Shown here in pieces: positions 1 to 13,459 of a DNA stretch of 64,000 nucleotides. The stretch comes from Callipepla californica brunnescens (Eukaryota; Chordata; Aves; Galliformes; Odontophoridae), in contig JALIRH010000141.1 of NCBI GenBank assembly GCA_023055505.1, positions 669,642-733,641 of the forward strand, given 5' to 3'. The position numbers and the translations under genes were made by a program. Under the pieces are notes generated by a model, which searched no databases, was not told the origin of the DNA, and saw only the letters and a list, made by a program, of their open reading frames with translations. Position 1 is the stretch's first letter, and every line of letters starts with the position of its first letter.

Positions 1-3000
1 TGCCCCATAGCTTCCTCAATGCGGCCCCAGAGCTGCCCAACTGCAGCCCCATGCTTGCCTCATAGCTTTTCCATAGCTGCCCCATAGCCTCCCCATAGCC
101 GCCCCATAGCTGCCTCACTGCAGCTTCATAGCTGCCCCGTAGTCTCCCCATAGCCTCCTCATACCTGTCCCATCGCTGCCTCTCTGCTGCCCCATAGTTG
201 CCCCGTAGCCTCCTCATAGCTACCCCACTACTGCCCCATACCTGCCCCACTGCTGCTACATATCCACCCCATAGATGTCTCACTGGTGTCCCATTGCCAC
301 CCCATGGCTGCCTAATAGCCGCCCCATTGCTGCCCCACTGCTGCCCCATAGCTGCACCATGGCTGCCTCATAGCTGTCCAATACCTGCCCTATAGCCTAC
401 CCATAGCCTCCTCATAGCTCTCTCACTGCTTCCCCATAGTTGCCCCATGGCTGCCTTGTAGCCGCCCCATAGCTGGTCCATAGCCTCCTCTTAGCTGCCC
501 CACTGCTGCCCCATAGCCGTTTGATGGCTGCCCCATGGCTACCCCATAGCTGCCCCACTTCTGCCCCATAGCCTCCCCATAGTCTCCTCATAGCTGCCTC
601 ACTGCTGCCCCATAGCTGCCTCATAACTGCAAAACTGCTGCCCCATTGCCGCCTCGTAGCTTCCTCACTGATGCACAATAGCTGCCCCATAGCCTCCCCA
701 TAGCTTCCTCTTAGCTGCCCCACTGCAGCCCCATAGCTGCAGCACTTATGCCCCATAGCTGACCCCACTACTGCCTCACTGCTGCCCCATAGCCTCCCCA
801 TAGCTGCCTCACTGCTGCCCATAGCTGCCTCACTGGTGCCCCAGACGTACCCCATGGCTGCCCCATAGCCTCCCCATAGCTGCCTCACTGGTGCCCCAGA
901 CGTACCCCATGGCTGCCTCATAGCCGCCCCATAGCTGCCCCATTACTGCCCCATAGCCTCCCCATACTTGCCCCATAGCTGTCTCACTGCTGCCCCATAG
1001 CCACCCCATAGCTGCCTCCCTGCTCCACCATAGCTTCCCTATGTCTGCCTCATCGCCACCCCATAGCTGCCTCATAACCTCTCGATATCTGCTCCATAGC
1101 TGCCCCACTGCTGCCCCATACCTGCCCCATAGCCTCCCCATAGCCGTCCCATAGCTGCCTCACTGCTGCCCCATGGTGCCCAATGGCTGCCTAATAGCCG
1201 CCCGATAGCCTTGCCACTGCTTCCCAATAGCTGCCCAATAGCTGCCCCACTACTGCCCCATAGCCGCTCTATAGCTGCCTCATCGGCTTCCCATAGCCTC
1301 CTCATAGCTGCCTCATTGCTGCCTCACTGCTGCCCAATAGCTGCCCCATAGCCTCCCCATAGTCTCCTCATAGTTGCCCCACTGCTGCCCCATAGACGCC
1401 CCATAGCTGCCTCACTGCTGCTTCATAGCTGCCCCATAGCCTCCCAATTGCCTCCTCTTAGCTGCCACACCGCTGCCCCAGAGCTGCTTGATAAGTGCCT
1501 CATACCTGTCCCATAGCTGCCTCACTGCTGCCCCATAGCCTCCTCATAGCCTCCTCATATCTGCCCCACTGCTGCTCCATATCCGCCCCATAGCTGCCCG
1601 ACTGCTGCCCCGTAGCCTCCCCATAGCTGCCTCACTGGTGCCCCAAAACTGCCTCACTGCTGCCCCATAGCCTCCCCATAGCCTCCTCATAGCTGCCCAA
1701 CTGCTGCCCCATAGCTGCCTCACTGCTTCCCCACTACTGCCCCATAGCCTCCTCATAGCTACCTCATAGCTGCCTCACTTCTGCCCCTTACCTGCCCCAC
1801 TACTTCCCCATAGCTGCCCCACTAATGCCCCATAGCTGCCCCATAGCCTCTCCTGAGCCGCCACATAGCTGCCTCACTACTGCCCCATAGCTGCCCAACT
1901 GCTGCCTCATAGCTGCCAAACTACTGCCCCATAGCCGCCCCAAAGCTGTTTCAAATCTGCTCCATAGCTGCCCCATAGCCTCCTCATAGCTGTTCTATAG
2001 CTAGCTCACTGCTGCCCCATAGCTGCCCCATAGCCTCCCTATAGCTTCCTCTTAGATGCCCCACTGCGGCCCCATAGCTGCAGCACTAATGCCCCATAGC
2101 TGACCCACTACTGCCTCACTGCTGCCCCATAGCTTCTCAATAGCTACCTCAACGTTGCCACATATCTGCCCCATAGCCTCCCCACAGCCTCTTCATAGCT
2201 ACCCAATAGCTGCCTCACTGGTGCACCATAGCTGCCCCAGAGCCTCGCCATAGCCTCATCATAGCTGCTCCACTGCTGCCCCATTGCTACCTCCCTGCTG
2301 CCCCATAGCCGCCCCATGGCTGCCTAATAGCCGCCCAATAGCTGCCCCACTGCTGCCCCATTGATGCCTTATATCTGCCCGACTACTGCCACATAGCCAC
2401 TATATACCTGCCCCATAGCCTCCCCATAGCCTCCTCATAGCTGCCCCATAGCTGCCCTCTAGCCTCCTCATAGCTGTCCCACTGCTGTCCCATAGCTGCC
2501 CCGTGACTGCCTCATAGCTGTCAAACTGCTGCCCTAAAGACGCCCCATAGCTTCCTCACTGATGCACCATAGCTGCCGCACAGCCTCTCCATAGCCTCTT
2601 TATAGCTGCCCAACTGCTGCCCCATAGCTGCCTCACTGCTTCCCCACTACTGCCCAATAGCTACCCCATAGCTGCCTCACTGCTGCCCCATATCTGCCCC
2701 ACTACTTCCCCATAGCTGCCCCACTAATGCCCCATAGCTGCCCCATAGCCTCTCCTGAGCTGCCACATAGCTGCCTCACTACTGCCCCAACTGCTGCCCA
2801 ACTGCTGCCTCATAGCTGCCAAACTACTGCCCCACAGCCGCCCCAAAGCTGTTTCAAATCTGCTCCATAGCTGCCCCATAGCCTCCTCATAGCTGCCCAA
2901 CTGCTGCCCCATAGCTGACTCACTGCTAACCCATAGCTGCCCCATGGCTGCCTTATAGCCGCACCATAGCTGCTTCACTGCTGCCACATATCTGCCCCAT

Positions 3001-4750
3001 AGCCGCCTCATAACTGCCTCACTGCTGCTTCATAGCCGCCCCATAGCCTCCTCATAGCCTCCTCATATCTGCCCCACTGCTGCCACATAGCTGTCTTACT
3101 ACTGCCCCATACCTGCCCCACTGCTGCTCCATATCCGCCCCATAGCTGCCCGACTGCTGCCCCATATCTGCCCCATAGCCTCCTCATAGCTGTTCTAAAG
3201 CTAGCTCAATGCTGTCCGATAGCTGCCCCATAGCCTCCCCATAGCCTCCTCTTAACTGCCCCACTCGGCCCCATAGCTGCAGCACTAATGCCCCATAGCT
3301 GACCGACTACTCCCTCATTGCTGCCCCATAGCTTCCCCATAGCTACCACACCGTTGCCACATATCTACCCCATATCCTCCCCACAGCCTCCTCAAAGCTA
3401 CCCCATAGCTGCCTCACTGTTGCACCATAGCTGCCCCATAGCCTCTCCATACCCTCCTCATTGCTGCCCCATAGCTGCCCCATAGCTTCCCCACAGCCTC
3501 CTCATAACTGTCCCATTGGTGCCCCATAGCTGCCCCATGGCTGCCTCACTGGTGTACCATAGCTGCCCCATGGCTGCCTCACTGGTGTACCATAGCTGCC
3601 CCATGGCTGCCTCACTGGTGTACCATAGCTGCCCCGTAGACTCACCATAGCCTCATCATAGCTTCCCAACTGCTGCCCCATTGTTACCTCCCTGCTGCCC
3701 TATAGCTGCCCCATAGCTGCTCCATAGCCTCCCCATAGCCTCCTCATAACTGCCCCACTAATGCCCCATAGCTGCCGCACTAATGTTCCATATTTGACTC
3801 TCTACTCCCTCACTGCTGCCCCGTAGCCTCCCTATAGCTGCCTCACTGGTGCCCCATAGCTGCCTCACTGGTGCCCCATAGCTGCCTTACTGGTGCCCCA
3901 TAGCTGCCCCATAGCTTCCCCACAGCCTTCTCAAAGCTGCCTCACTACTTCCTCACTACTGCCCCATAGCTTTCTCATAGCTACCCCATAGCTGCCTCAC
4001 TGCTGCCCCATATCTGCCCCACTACTTCCCCATAGCTGCCCCACTAATGCCCCATAGCTGCCACATAGCCTCTTAATAACCGTCCCATATCTGCCCCACT
4101 GCTGCTCCATTGCCTCCCCATAACCTCCTCATAGCTGACCCATAGCTGCCCCATAGCTACCTCACTGCTGCCCCATACGTGCCCCATGGCTGCCTAATTC
4201 CCGCCCCATAGCTGCCCCACTGCTGCCTTATATCTGCCCAACTACTGCCACATAGGCGCTCTATAGCTGCCCCATAGCCTCCCCTTAGCCTCCTCATAGC
4301 TGCCCCATAGCTAGCTCTCTGCTGCCACATAGCTTCCCCATAGCCTCCTCATAGCTGTCCCACTGCTGCCCCATAGCTGCCAAAATGCTGCCCCAAAGTC
4401 GCCCCATAGCTTCCTCACTGATGCACCATAGCTGCCCCATAGCCTCCCATAGCCTCCTTATAGCTGCCTCACTGCTACTCCATAGCTCCATCACTGCTTC
4501 CTCATAGCTGCCCCACTACTGCCTCATAGCTGCTTGATGGCTGCCTAATAGCCGCCCCATACCTGCCCCACTGTTGCCCCATAACTGCCCCATGGCTACC
4601 CTTAGAGCTGCCCCACTTCTGTCCCATAGCTGCCCCATAGCTGCCCCACTGCTGCCCCGTGGCTGCCTCATTTCTGCCCCATACCTGCCTTACTGCAGCC
4701 CCATAGCCACCCCTTAGCTGCCTCATATCCTCCCCATAGCCTCCTCATAG
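1..4750. repeat. 11-bp minisatellite, GCCCCATAGCT/GCCCCACTGCT type (left block)
   Basis: The whole stretch is built from 11-base words such as GCCCCATAGCT, GCCCCACTGCT and GCCTCCTCATA, usually paired into 22-base dimers, with point changes but almost no unique sequence. The plus strand is C-rich and frequently stopped by TAG. The minus strand reads open for long distances as a W/G/A/M-rich low-complexity peptide, which is a by-product of the repeat and not evidence for a gene. Local duplications of larger blocks are visible, for example a near-repeat of about 1785-2000 at 2640-2880, and three successive copies of a 42-base segment around 3530-3625. It runs up to the SGF29 promoter and resumes after it. 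Confidence 0.95.
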
Positions 4751-4751
4751 A

Positions 4752-5189
4752 TGTTACAAGTGCTAGGGGAAAAAAGAGAGCGCCGCGCGGCCCCCGGAAT
4801 CCTGCCCCGCCCCTCCCCCGCTGCCGCTGCCGCTGCCCCTGCCCAGCCCCACCCCCAAAGCTCACAGTGCCTCCCGTACAGCCGCCGCCGCCGCTCCAAC
4901 GTGCGGTTTCCGCGGCAACGGAGCCGCCGCCGCCGCCGCCGCTCCAACGCGCGGTTTCCGCAGTTTCCGCAGTTTCCGCGGTTCCCACGGCAACGGAGCC
5001 GCCGCCGCCGCCGCCGCTCCAACGCGCGTTTTCCGCGGTTTCCGCGGCGCCGCCACCGCCGCCGCCATAGTACTCCACCGCTCCGTTCATCTGCGGGGGG
5101 GGGGGGACTTCCGTTTCCGGCTTCCGGGACCGGCGCACGCGTAGTGCTATTCCCAGAGCCGCGCGCAGTGGGGGTGGGGCTGTTCGGCC
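4752..5189 (+). promoter_or_regulatory. SGF29: CpG-rich promoter and 5' leader of SGF29
   Basis: The minisatellite stops abruptly and is replaced by CpG-dense sequence with GCC runs, GC-box-like CCCCGCCC and ETS-like CTTCCGG (about 5117-5130). It ends at the SGF29 start codon at 5190. Two imperfect RFX X-box-like palindromes, GTTTCCGCGGCAAC (4906-4919) and GTTCCCACGGCAAC (4981-4994), lie exactly 75 bases apart inside direct repeats. The GGCAAC half-site fits the RFX consensus; the other half is off by one base. Promoter function is inferred from composition and position in front of a recognisable first exon. Confidence 0.6.
4880..5070. repeat. GCC-triplet and 75-bp direct repeats in the SGF29 promoter
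   Basis: A segment containing (GCC)n, CTCCAACGCGCG and GGTTTCCGCGG is repeated two to three times. The clearest pair has a 75-base offset (GAGCCGCC at 4921 and 4996). Several frames are open here and encode poly-Arg, poly-Pro or poly-Ala/Gly; these are composition artefacts. Confidence 0.75.
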
Positions 5190-5266
5190 ATGGCGTTGGC
5201 GGGGGGGGGAGGTCGCGCAACGTGGAGCTCCTGGGGGAGCTACAGCGGCTGCTCGCGCACACGCAG
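5190..5266 (+). CDS. SGF29: SGF29 first coding exon (SAGA/ATAC subunit), with apparent frame slip in a G run
   Basis: SGF29 (CCDC101) is a subunit of the SAGA and ATAC histone acetyltransferase complexes; it reads H3K4me2/3 with a C-terminal tandem Tudor domain. ATG at 5190 gives MALAGGGG. The sequence that matches the SGF29 N-terminus, RNVELLGELQRLLAHTQ, lies just downstream in the +2 frame and ends at a good splice donor, CAG|GTGGGA at 5266/5267. Human SGF29 also starts MAL, followed by an ELL-x-EL-x-x-L-x-x-TQ amphipathic stretch, so both the start and the exon end agree with the family. The two parts are out of frame by one extra or two missing bases, and the only obvious site is the nine-G run at 5201-5209. 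This could be a real frameshift or a homopolymer length error. The exon sits alone inside minisatellite; the next recognisable SGF29 exon is the last one, at 27840. Confidence 0.75.
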
Positions 5267-5576
5267 GTGGGAAAGGGGAGGGGGGGGAGGAGTGGGGTGG
5301 CGGAGGGAGAAGGGGGGAATAGGGTGTGGGTGGGGTGGGGCGGAGTTGGGTGAGGGACGGGGATGTGGGGCTGGGGTTGGGGCTAATGGGGCTCGATGCT
5401 CGGTTCTAAGTCCGGGTGCTCAGTTAGGGGTCTGAAGGCTCTGTTATGGGGCTGGGGCTGCAGATGTGGGGTCGGGGTTGTGGGTCCGGGGCCGTCGATG
5501 TGGGGGAGGGATCAGCCAGTCCTCATTGGTGGGCAACCATGGAAGGGGCGAGGACTCCAACAAAAGAAGCGGGGGG
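5267..5576 (+). other. Start of SGF29 intron 1, G-rich non-satellite sequence
   Basis: About 310 bases of G-rich sequence (GGGGCTGGGGTTGGGG-like) follow the splice donor. It still looks like the downstream shoulder of a CpG island and contains no second SGF29 exon that I can recognise. It ends where the 11-bp minisatellite resumes near 5577. Confidence 0.6.
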
Positions 5577-8500
5577 AAACCAGCAGCCCCACTGCTGCCC
5601 CATAGCCTCCTCATAGCTGCCCCACTGCAGCCCCATAGCTGCCCCATGGCTGCCCCACTGCTGCCCCGCTGCCACCCCATAGCCACCCCACTGCTGCCCC
5701 ATAGCTGCCCCACTACTGCCTCATAGTGGCCCCATAGCCTCCTCAGAGCTGCCCGATAGCTGCCTCATAGCCACCAGATAGCCGCCCCATAGCTGCTCCA
5801 TAGCCTCCCCATAGCCTCCTCATAGCTGCAACACTGCTGCACCATAGCTGCTCCATGGCTGTATAATAGCCGCCCGATAGCTGCCCCACGGCTTCCCAAT
5901 AGCTGCCCAATAGCTGCCCGACTACTGCCACATAGCCGCTCTATACCTGCCCAATAGCCTCCTCATAGCTGTCCCACTGCAGCCCCATACCTGCCCCATG
6001 GCTGCCCCATTGCTGCCACATAGCCACCCCACTGCTGCCCCATAGCTGCCCCACTACTGCCTTAAAAGCGGCCTCATAGCCTCCTCAGAGCTGCCCGATA
6101 TCTGCATCACTGCTGCCTTAGAGCCGCCCCATAGCTGCCCCACTGCTGCCCCATTGCTGCCTCACTGCAGCCCCATAGCTGCCAATGGCTGCCCCATAAC
6201 CTCCTCATAGCTGCCCCACTGCTGCCCCATAGCCGCCCCATAGCTGCCCCACTGCTAACTTATAGTTGCCCCACTACTGCCCCATAGCTTCCCCACTGCT
6301 GCTCCACAGCCGCCCCAAAGCCTGCTCATAGCTGCCCCACTGCTGCCCCATATCTGCCTCATGGCTGCCTCATAGCCGCACCATAGCTGCCCCACTGCTG
6401 CCCCGTGTCTGCCTCATGGCTGCCTCATAGCCGCACCATAACTGCCCCACTGCTGTCCCATAGCTGCCCTATAGCTTCCTTGTAGCTGCCCCACTGCTGC
6501 CCCATAGATGCAAAATGGCTGCCTCATAGCCGCTCCGTAGCTGCCCCACTGCTGCCCTATAGCATTTCCATAGCCTCTTCATAGCTGCCTCACTGCTGCC
6601 CCACAGCCACCCCATGGCTGCCTCATACCTGCCCCATAGCTGCCTCCTAGCCGCTCCATACATGCCCCATAGTCTCCCTATAGCGTCCTCATTGCTGCCC
6701 CACTACTGCCCCATAGCTGCCCCACTACTGCGTTATTGCTGCCCCACTGCTGCCCCATAGCTGCCCCATAACGTCCTCATAGCTGCCCCATACCTGCCTC
6801 ACTGCTGCCCAATAGGTGCCCAAAGGCTGCCTAATAGCCGCCCCATAGCTGCCCCACTGCTTCCCAATAGCTGCCTTATATCTGCCCGACTGCTGCCCCA
6901 TAGCTGCCTCATAGCCTCCCCATAGTCTCCTCATAGTTGCCCACACTGCTGCCCCATAGCCTTCCCATAGCTGCCTTAGCTGCCCCACTGCTGCCCCATA
7001 TCTGCCCCATAGCCTCCTCAAGGCCTCCTCATAGCTAACCCATAGCTGCCTCACTCGTGCCCCATAGCTGCCTCTCTGCTGCCCCATAGCTGCCCCATAG
7101 CCTCCTCATAGCTGCCTCACTGCTGCCCCATATCTGCCCAACTTCTGCCTAATTGCTGCCTCACTGCTGCACCATAGCTGCCCTACGGCTGCCTCATAGT
7201 TGCCCCATAGCTGTCTCATAGCCACCCGATAGCTGCCTCCATAGCCTTCTCGTAGCTTCCTTACTGCTGCCCCATAGCTGCACCGTGGCTGCCCCATAAC
7301 TGCACCGTGGCTGCCTCATAGCCGTTACATATCTGCCCCATAGCCTCCCCATAGCCTCCCCATAGCTTCCTCATAGCTGCCTCACTGCTACCCCATAGCT
7401 CCCTCGCTGCTTCCCCATAGGTGCCCCATGGCTACCTCATAGCTGCCCCACTGCTGTCCCATAGCTGCCCCATGGCTGCCTCATAGCCACCCCATAGCTG
7501 ACCCACTGCTGCCTCATAGCCACCCCATAGCTGACCAACTGCTGCCTCATAGCTGCTCCACTACTGCCCCATAGCTGCCTCACTGGTTTCTCATACCTAC
7601 CCCATGGCTGCCTCATAACCTCACCATAGCTGCCCCACTACTGCCCCATAGCCACCCCGTCGCTGCCCCATAGCCTCCCCATACTTGCCCCATAGCTGTC
7701 TCACTGCTGCCCCATAGCTGCCCCATGGCTGCCTCATAGCCGTCCAATTGCTGCCCGACTACTGCCCCATAGCTGCCTCATAGCCTCCCCATAGTCTCCT
7801 CATAGTTGCCCACACTGCTGCCCCATAGCCTCCCCATAGCTGCCTTAGCTGCCCCACTGCTGCACCACATCTGCCCCATAGCCTCCTCATAGCTGACCCA
7901 TAGCTGCTTGATAAGTGCCTCATACCTGTTCTATAACTGCCTCACTGCTGCCCCATAGCTGCCCCATAGTTTCCTCAGAGCCTCCTCATATTTGCCCCAC
8001 TGCTGCCCCGTAGCTGCCTTACTACTGCCCCATACCTGCCTCACTGCTGCCCCATAGCTTCCCCGTCGCTGCCTCATAGCCGCCCCATTGCTGCCCCATG
8101 GCTTCCCAATAGCATCCTCAAAGCTGCCCCATTGCTTCCCCTTAGCTTCCTCACTGCTGCCCCATAGCTACCCCACTACTGCCCCATAGCCGCCCCCGTA
8201 GCCTCAAAGCTGCCCCACTGCTGCCCCATGGCTGCCTCTTTGTTGCCCCATACCTGCCCCACTGCTGCCCCTATAGCCACCCCATAGCTGCCTCACTTCT
8301 GCCCCATAACTGCCTCATATCCTCCCCATAGCCTCCTCATAGATGCCTCACTGCGACACAATAGCTGCCCCACAGCTGCCCCATAGCTGCCTCACTGCAG
8401 CCCCACAGCTACTTTTTGTCTGCCTCAAAGATGCCCCATAGCTTCCTCATGGCCTTTCCCATAGTCTCATCATAGCTGCCCCACTGCTGCCCCATAGCTG

Positions 8501-9640
8501 CCTTACTACTGCCCCTTGCTGCCCCAAGGCTCGCTTATAGCTACACCATAGCTGTTTCACTACTGCCACATAGCTGCCCCATGGCTGCCCCATAGCTGCT
8601 CAACTGCTGCCCCATAGTCGCCCCATAGCTGCCCCACTGCTGCCCCATACCTGCTTCATAGCCTCCCCATAGTCTCCTCCTGCTACCCCACTGCTGCCCC
8701 ATAGCTGCTCCATAGCCTCTCAAGAGACTCCTCATAGCTGCCCCACTTCAGCCCCATAGCCGCCCCATAGCTGCCTCACTGCTGCCACCATTGCCACCCC
8801 ATGGCTGCCTAATAGCCGCCCCATAGCTGTCCCACTGCTGCCCCATAGCTGCCTTATAGGTGCCCCCACTACTGCCACAATTGCCGCTCTATAGCTGCCC
8901 CATAGCCACCCCATAGCTGCCCCCATAGCCTTCTCAATAGCTTCCTTACTGCTGCCCATAGCTGCCCCACTGCTGCCCCATAGCTGCACCGTGGCTGCCC
9001 CATAGCCTCCCCATAGCCTCATCATAGCTGCCTCACTGCTACCCCCATAGCTCCCTCGCTGCTTCCCCATAGCTGCCCCATGGCTACCTCATAGCTGCCC
9101 CATAGCTGCCCCACTACTGCCCCATAGCCACCCCATAGCTGCCTCACTGCTCCCCCCATAGCTACATTTTGTCTGCCTCAGAGCTGCCCCATCGCTTCCC
9201 CATGGCCTTCCCATAGCCTCGTCATAGCTGCCAAACTACTGACCCATAGCTGCTTCACTACTGCCCCATAGCTGCCCAATGGCTTCCCCATAGCCACCCT
9301 ATAGCTGCCCAACTACTGCCCCGTAGCCTCCCCATAGCTGCCTCACTGCTCCCCCCATAGCTGCCCCATGTCTGCCTCATCGCCGCCCCATAGCTGCCCC
9401 ATAGCCTCTCGATAGCTGACCCATAGCTGCCCCATAGCCTCCTCATAGCTGCCTCACTGCTGCCTGATTGCTGCCTCACTTCTGCCCCATAGCTGCCCAA
9501 TGGCTTCCTCATAGCCGCCCCATAGCTGCCCCACTGCTGCCCCATAGCTGCCTTATAGCTGCCCTACTACTGCCCCATAGCTGCCCCACTGCTGCCCAAT
9601 AGCTGCCCCATAGCTTCCCCATAGCCTCCTCATACCTTTC
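5577..9640. repeat. 11-bp minisatellite (right block, inside SGF29 intron 1)
   Basis: This is the same repeat family and the same orientation as positions 1-4750, now lying downstream of the SGF29 first exon. The shared orientation on both sides suggests the promoter and exon are an island inside one expanded array, or that the same repeat expanded on both flanks. A duplicated block is visible around 6890-7000 versus 7750-7860. No exon-like unique sequence was found. The block ends at a short T/C-rich junction near 9633-9655. Confidence 0.93.
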
Positions 9641-11945
9641 TTTTCTCTTATTCTGGCATTCTGACATTCTGACATTGTGACATTCTGAGATACTCTCATT
9701 GTCACATTGCAACATTGTTACATTCTAATATTCTCCCATTCTGAACTTCTGGAATTATGACAACCTGCCATTGTGACATTCTCCCATTCTGACATTATGA
9801 CATTCTAATATTCTCACATTCTGAAGTTCTGGCATTATGACAACCTGCCCTTGTGCTATTTTCACATTCTGACATTCTGACATTCTAGCATTGTGACATA
9901 GTGACATTCTGGAATTGTGACAACCTGTCATTCTGACATTCTGTCATTGTGATACTCTCACATTCTGCTATTGTGACATTCAGATATTTGGACATTCTGA
10001 AATTCTGGAATTGTGACATTCTGAAAATTCTGGAAATGTGACAATCTGTCATTCTCACATTGTGACAATGCAAAATTCTGATACTGTGAAATTCTGACTC
10101 TCTCTCATTGTGACATTGTGAGATTCTCACATCGTGGCATTGTGGCATTCTCACTTTCTCACGTTCTGACATGTTAACATTGTGACATTCTAACATTCTC
10201 TCATTGTGATTTTCGGCCATATTTATCATCTGACATTGTGACGTTCTGTCACAGTCATATGTTGTCATTGTGACATTCTATCTTCATGACATACTGATAT
10301 TGTGACTTTGTGGCATTGTGATACACTGACATTCTGAAATTGTGGCAATCTGTCATTGTGACTCTGTGACATTCTCCAATTCTGACATTCTCACATTCTA
10401 ACGTTCTCACATTGTGTCATTCGGTCATTGTCATATTCTCACTTTCTGATATTCTCTCATTGTGATATCGTGACGTTGTGACAATTTGACATTCTGACAT
10501 TAAGACATTCCGACATCATGAGATTCTCTCTTTCTCTCATTCTGACATTTTGACATTGTGACATTCTCACTTTCTCATATTCTGCCATTCTGATATTCTG
10601 GCATTGTGACATTCTGAGATACTCACATTGTAACATTGTGACATTGTGACATTCTAATATTCTCACCTTCTGAAGTTCTGGCATTATGACAATCTGCCAT
10701 TGTGATATTCTCACTTTCTGATATTATGACATTCTAGCGTTGTGACATAGTGAAATTGTGACATTGTGACATTCAGACATGTTGACATTCTGAAATTCTG
10801 GAATTGTGACAACCTGTCATTCTCACATTGTGACAATGCAACATTCTGATATTGTGACATGATGACATTGTGACACTGTGACATTCTGAAATTCTAACTC
10901 TCCCTCATTCTGACCTTCAGACATTCTCACATTGTGACATTGTAAAACTCTGACTCTCTCTCATGGTGACATTCAGACATTCACACATTTTGACATTCTG
11001 ACATTCTGACATTCTGGCATTCTGACATTCTCACAATGTGTCATTCGGTCATTGCCATATTCTCACTTTCTGATATTCTCTCATTGTGATATTGTGACGT
11101 TGTGACAATTTGACATTCTGACGTTAAGACATTCTGACATCATGACATTCTCTCTTTCCCTCATTCTGACATTTTGACATTGTGACATTCTGAGATACTC
11201 TCATGGTGACATTGTGACATTGTGGCATTCTAATATTCTCACCTTCTGATGTTCTGGCATTATGACAATCTGCCATTGTGATGTTCTCACCTTGTGACAT
11301 TGTGACATTCTAGCATTTTGACAATGCGTCATTCTGACGTTGTGACATAGTGACATTCTGGAATTTGGAAAATCTTTCATTCTGACATTCTGTCATTGTG
11401 ACATTCTCAGAATCTGACATTGTGACATTCTGATATTTTCACATTCTGAAATTCTGTAATCGTGACAATCTGTCATTCTCCCATTGTGGTATTTGTGACG
11501 TTCTTACACTGTTACATATTGATATTCTGACCTTGAGACATTGCGACATTGTTACATAGTGATTCTGACATTTTGACATTCTCACATTCTCACTTTCTTA
11601 CATTGTGACACTCGGTCATTGTGATATTCTCTCTTTTTCATCTCCTCTTATTGTGACTTTCTGACACAGTCATATTCCCTAATCTTGTAGTTGTGACACA
11701 GTGAAGATTTGACATTCTGACATTAAGACACTCTGACATCATGACATTCTCACTTTCTCCCATTCTGACATGTTGACATTGTTGCATTCTAACATTCTCT
11801 CATTGCTATATTCTGACATATTTCTATTCTGTCATTGTGACATTCTCTCACAGACACATGCTGCCATTTTGACATTCTATCGTTGTGACATTCTGACATT
11901 GTGACATTCTGAGATACTCTCATGGTGACATTCTGACATTCTAAT

Positions 11946-12278
11946 TGTATGGGAACTGTTGAATCATGGCCTGAACCACTGATTGATCACCTGAGGCAAG
12001 CCCTGAGTCAGCTGCAGGGGCACAAGTGAGTGTGATTGGAAGGGGTGGAGTTTGACTCCACCTCTGCCAAGACCCCATTTAAGGGCTGACCTCCAGCAGG
12101 GAAGGTTCTCTTGTTAGAGATCCCTCCCTTTTGGAGTTATTAGCGAGCCTCGACCATCATCAAGGTGAGCTCCTCTCTTTTCTTCTTGTTTGTATACCAT
12201 TTTCTTAAGCCTACCTAAAATATACCGCCTTTCGCACAATTTCCATGGAGTGCTTTTTTGGGGGTTATTTGCCTTATA
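11946..12278 (+). mobile_element. LTR-like insertion, 333 bp, with 5-bp target duplication CTAAT
   Basis: A unique 333-base sequence starting TGTATGGGAACTG interrupts the 9-bp minisatellite and is flanked on both sides by CTAAT (11941-11945 and 12279-12283). It has a TATA-like CATTTAAGG near 12078 followed by a GC-mixed leader and a T-rich tail, which fits a solo LTR on the plus strand. The right end (CTTATA) is not the canonical CA, so the exact boundary or family is uncertain. I do not recognise the family by name. Confidence 0.6.
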
Positions 12279-13459
12279 CTAATATTCTGACTTTCTCACA
12301 TCGTGACATTCAGTCACTGTCATAATTCTCACTTTCTGATATTCTCTTACTGTGCTATTGTGGCATTGTGACAAGTTGACATTCTGACTTCATGACATTC
12401 TCTCTTTCCCTCATTCTGACATTGTGACATTGTCACGTTCTGACATTCGGTCGTTGTGATATTCTCACTTTTTCATATTCTCTCTTTGTGACATTGTGAC
12501 ACAGTCATATTCCCTGATTTTGTAATTCTGATATTCTGACGTTCTGACATTCTGACATTCTCACAATGTGTCATTCATTCATTGGCATATTCTCACTTTC
12601 TGATATTCTCTCATTGTGATATTGTGACTTTGTGACAATTTGACATTCTGACATCATGACATTCTCTCTTTCCCTCATTCTGATATTCTGACATTGGGAC
12701 ATTCTCACTTTCTCGTATTCTGACATTCTGATATATCAATAATCTGTAATTGCGACATTCTCTCATTGTGGCATTGTGACATTCTCTCATTCTGACACTG
12801 AAATTCTGAGATTTGTGATATTGTGACGTTCTCATACTGTGACATTCAGGCACTCTCACATTGGTTCATTCTGACATTCTGACGTTATGACATTTTGATG
12901 TTGTGACATTCACTCACTCCCATTCTGGCGTTTTCACATTCTGACATTCTCACAATCTGGCATTCTAAAATTGTGGCCATCTCTCATTGTGACATTCACT
13001 CATTCTCACATTCTGATAGTTTGACAGTCTCTCTTGGTGACATTTTGAGGTTCTCTCGTTGTGACATTGTGATATTCTGACCTTCTGATGTTCTGACATT
13101 TGGACATTATAGCATTGTGACACTCTGACATTCTCTCCTTGTGACATTCTGACATTCCGATATTTTGACTTTCTCTCATTACCACATTCTGACATTCTGA
13201 AACTGTGGGAATCTGTCATTCTGACATTCTGTCATTGTGATATTTGGACTTTGTGACATTTTGACATTTTGAAGTTCTGACATTCTGAGATCCTCTCATT
13301 GTGACACTGTGACATTGTCATTCACTTGGTGTTATTATCTCTCATTGTGACGTTGTGACATTTTGATATTCCCCGATTTTCTAATTGCGACATTCTGACA
13401 TTCGGTCATTGTGATGTTCTCACTTTTTCATATTCTCTCATTGTGACGTTTTGACACAG

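Noticed and set aside
4751..5353. A 200-codon plus-strand frame across the SGF29 promoter
   Set aside because: Mostly poly-Arg from GCC repeats; only its end overlaps the real exon 1 sequence, which is reported separately.
412..9545. Many minus-strand open frames of 60-170 codons (MGQLWGSS-like)
   Set aside because: They are translations of the 11-bp minisatellite; the frame stays open because the repeat lacks stops on that strand, and the peptides are low-complexity with no domain.
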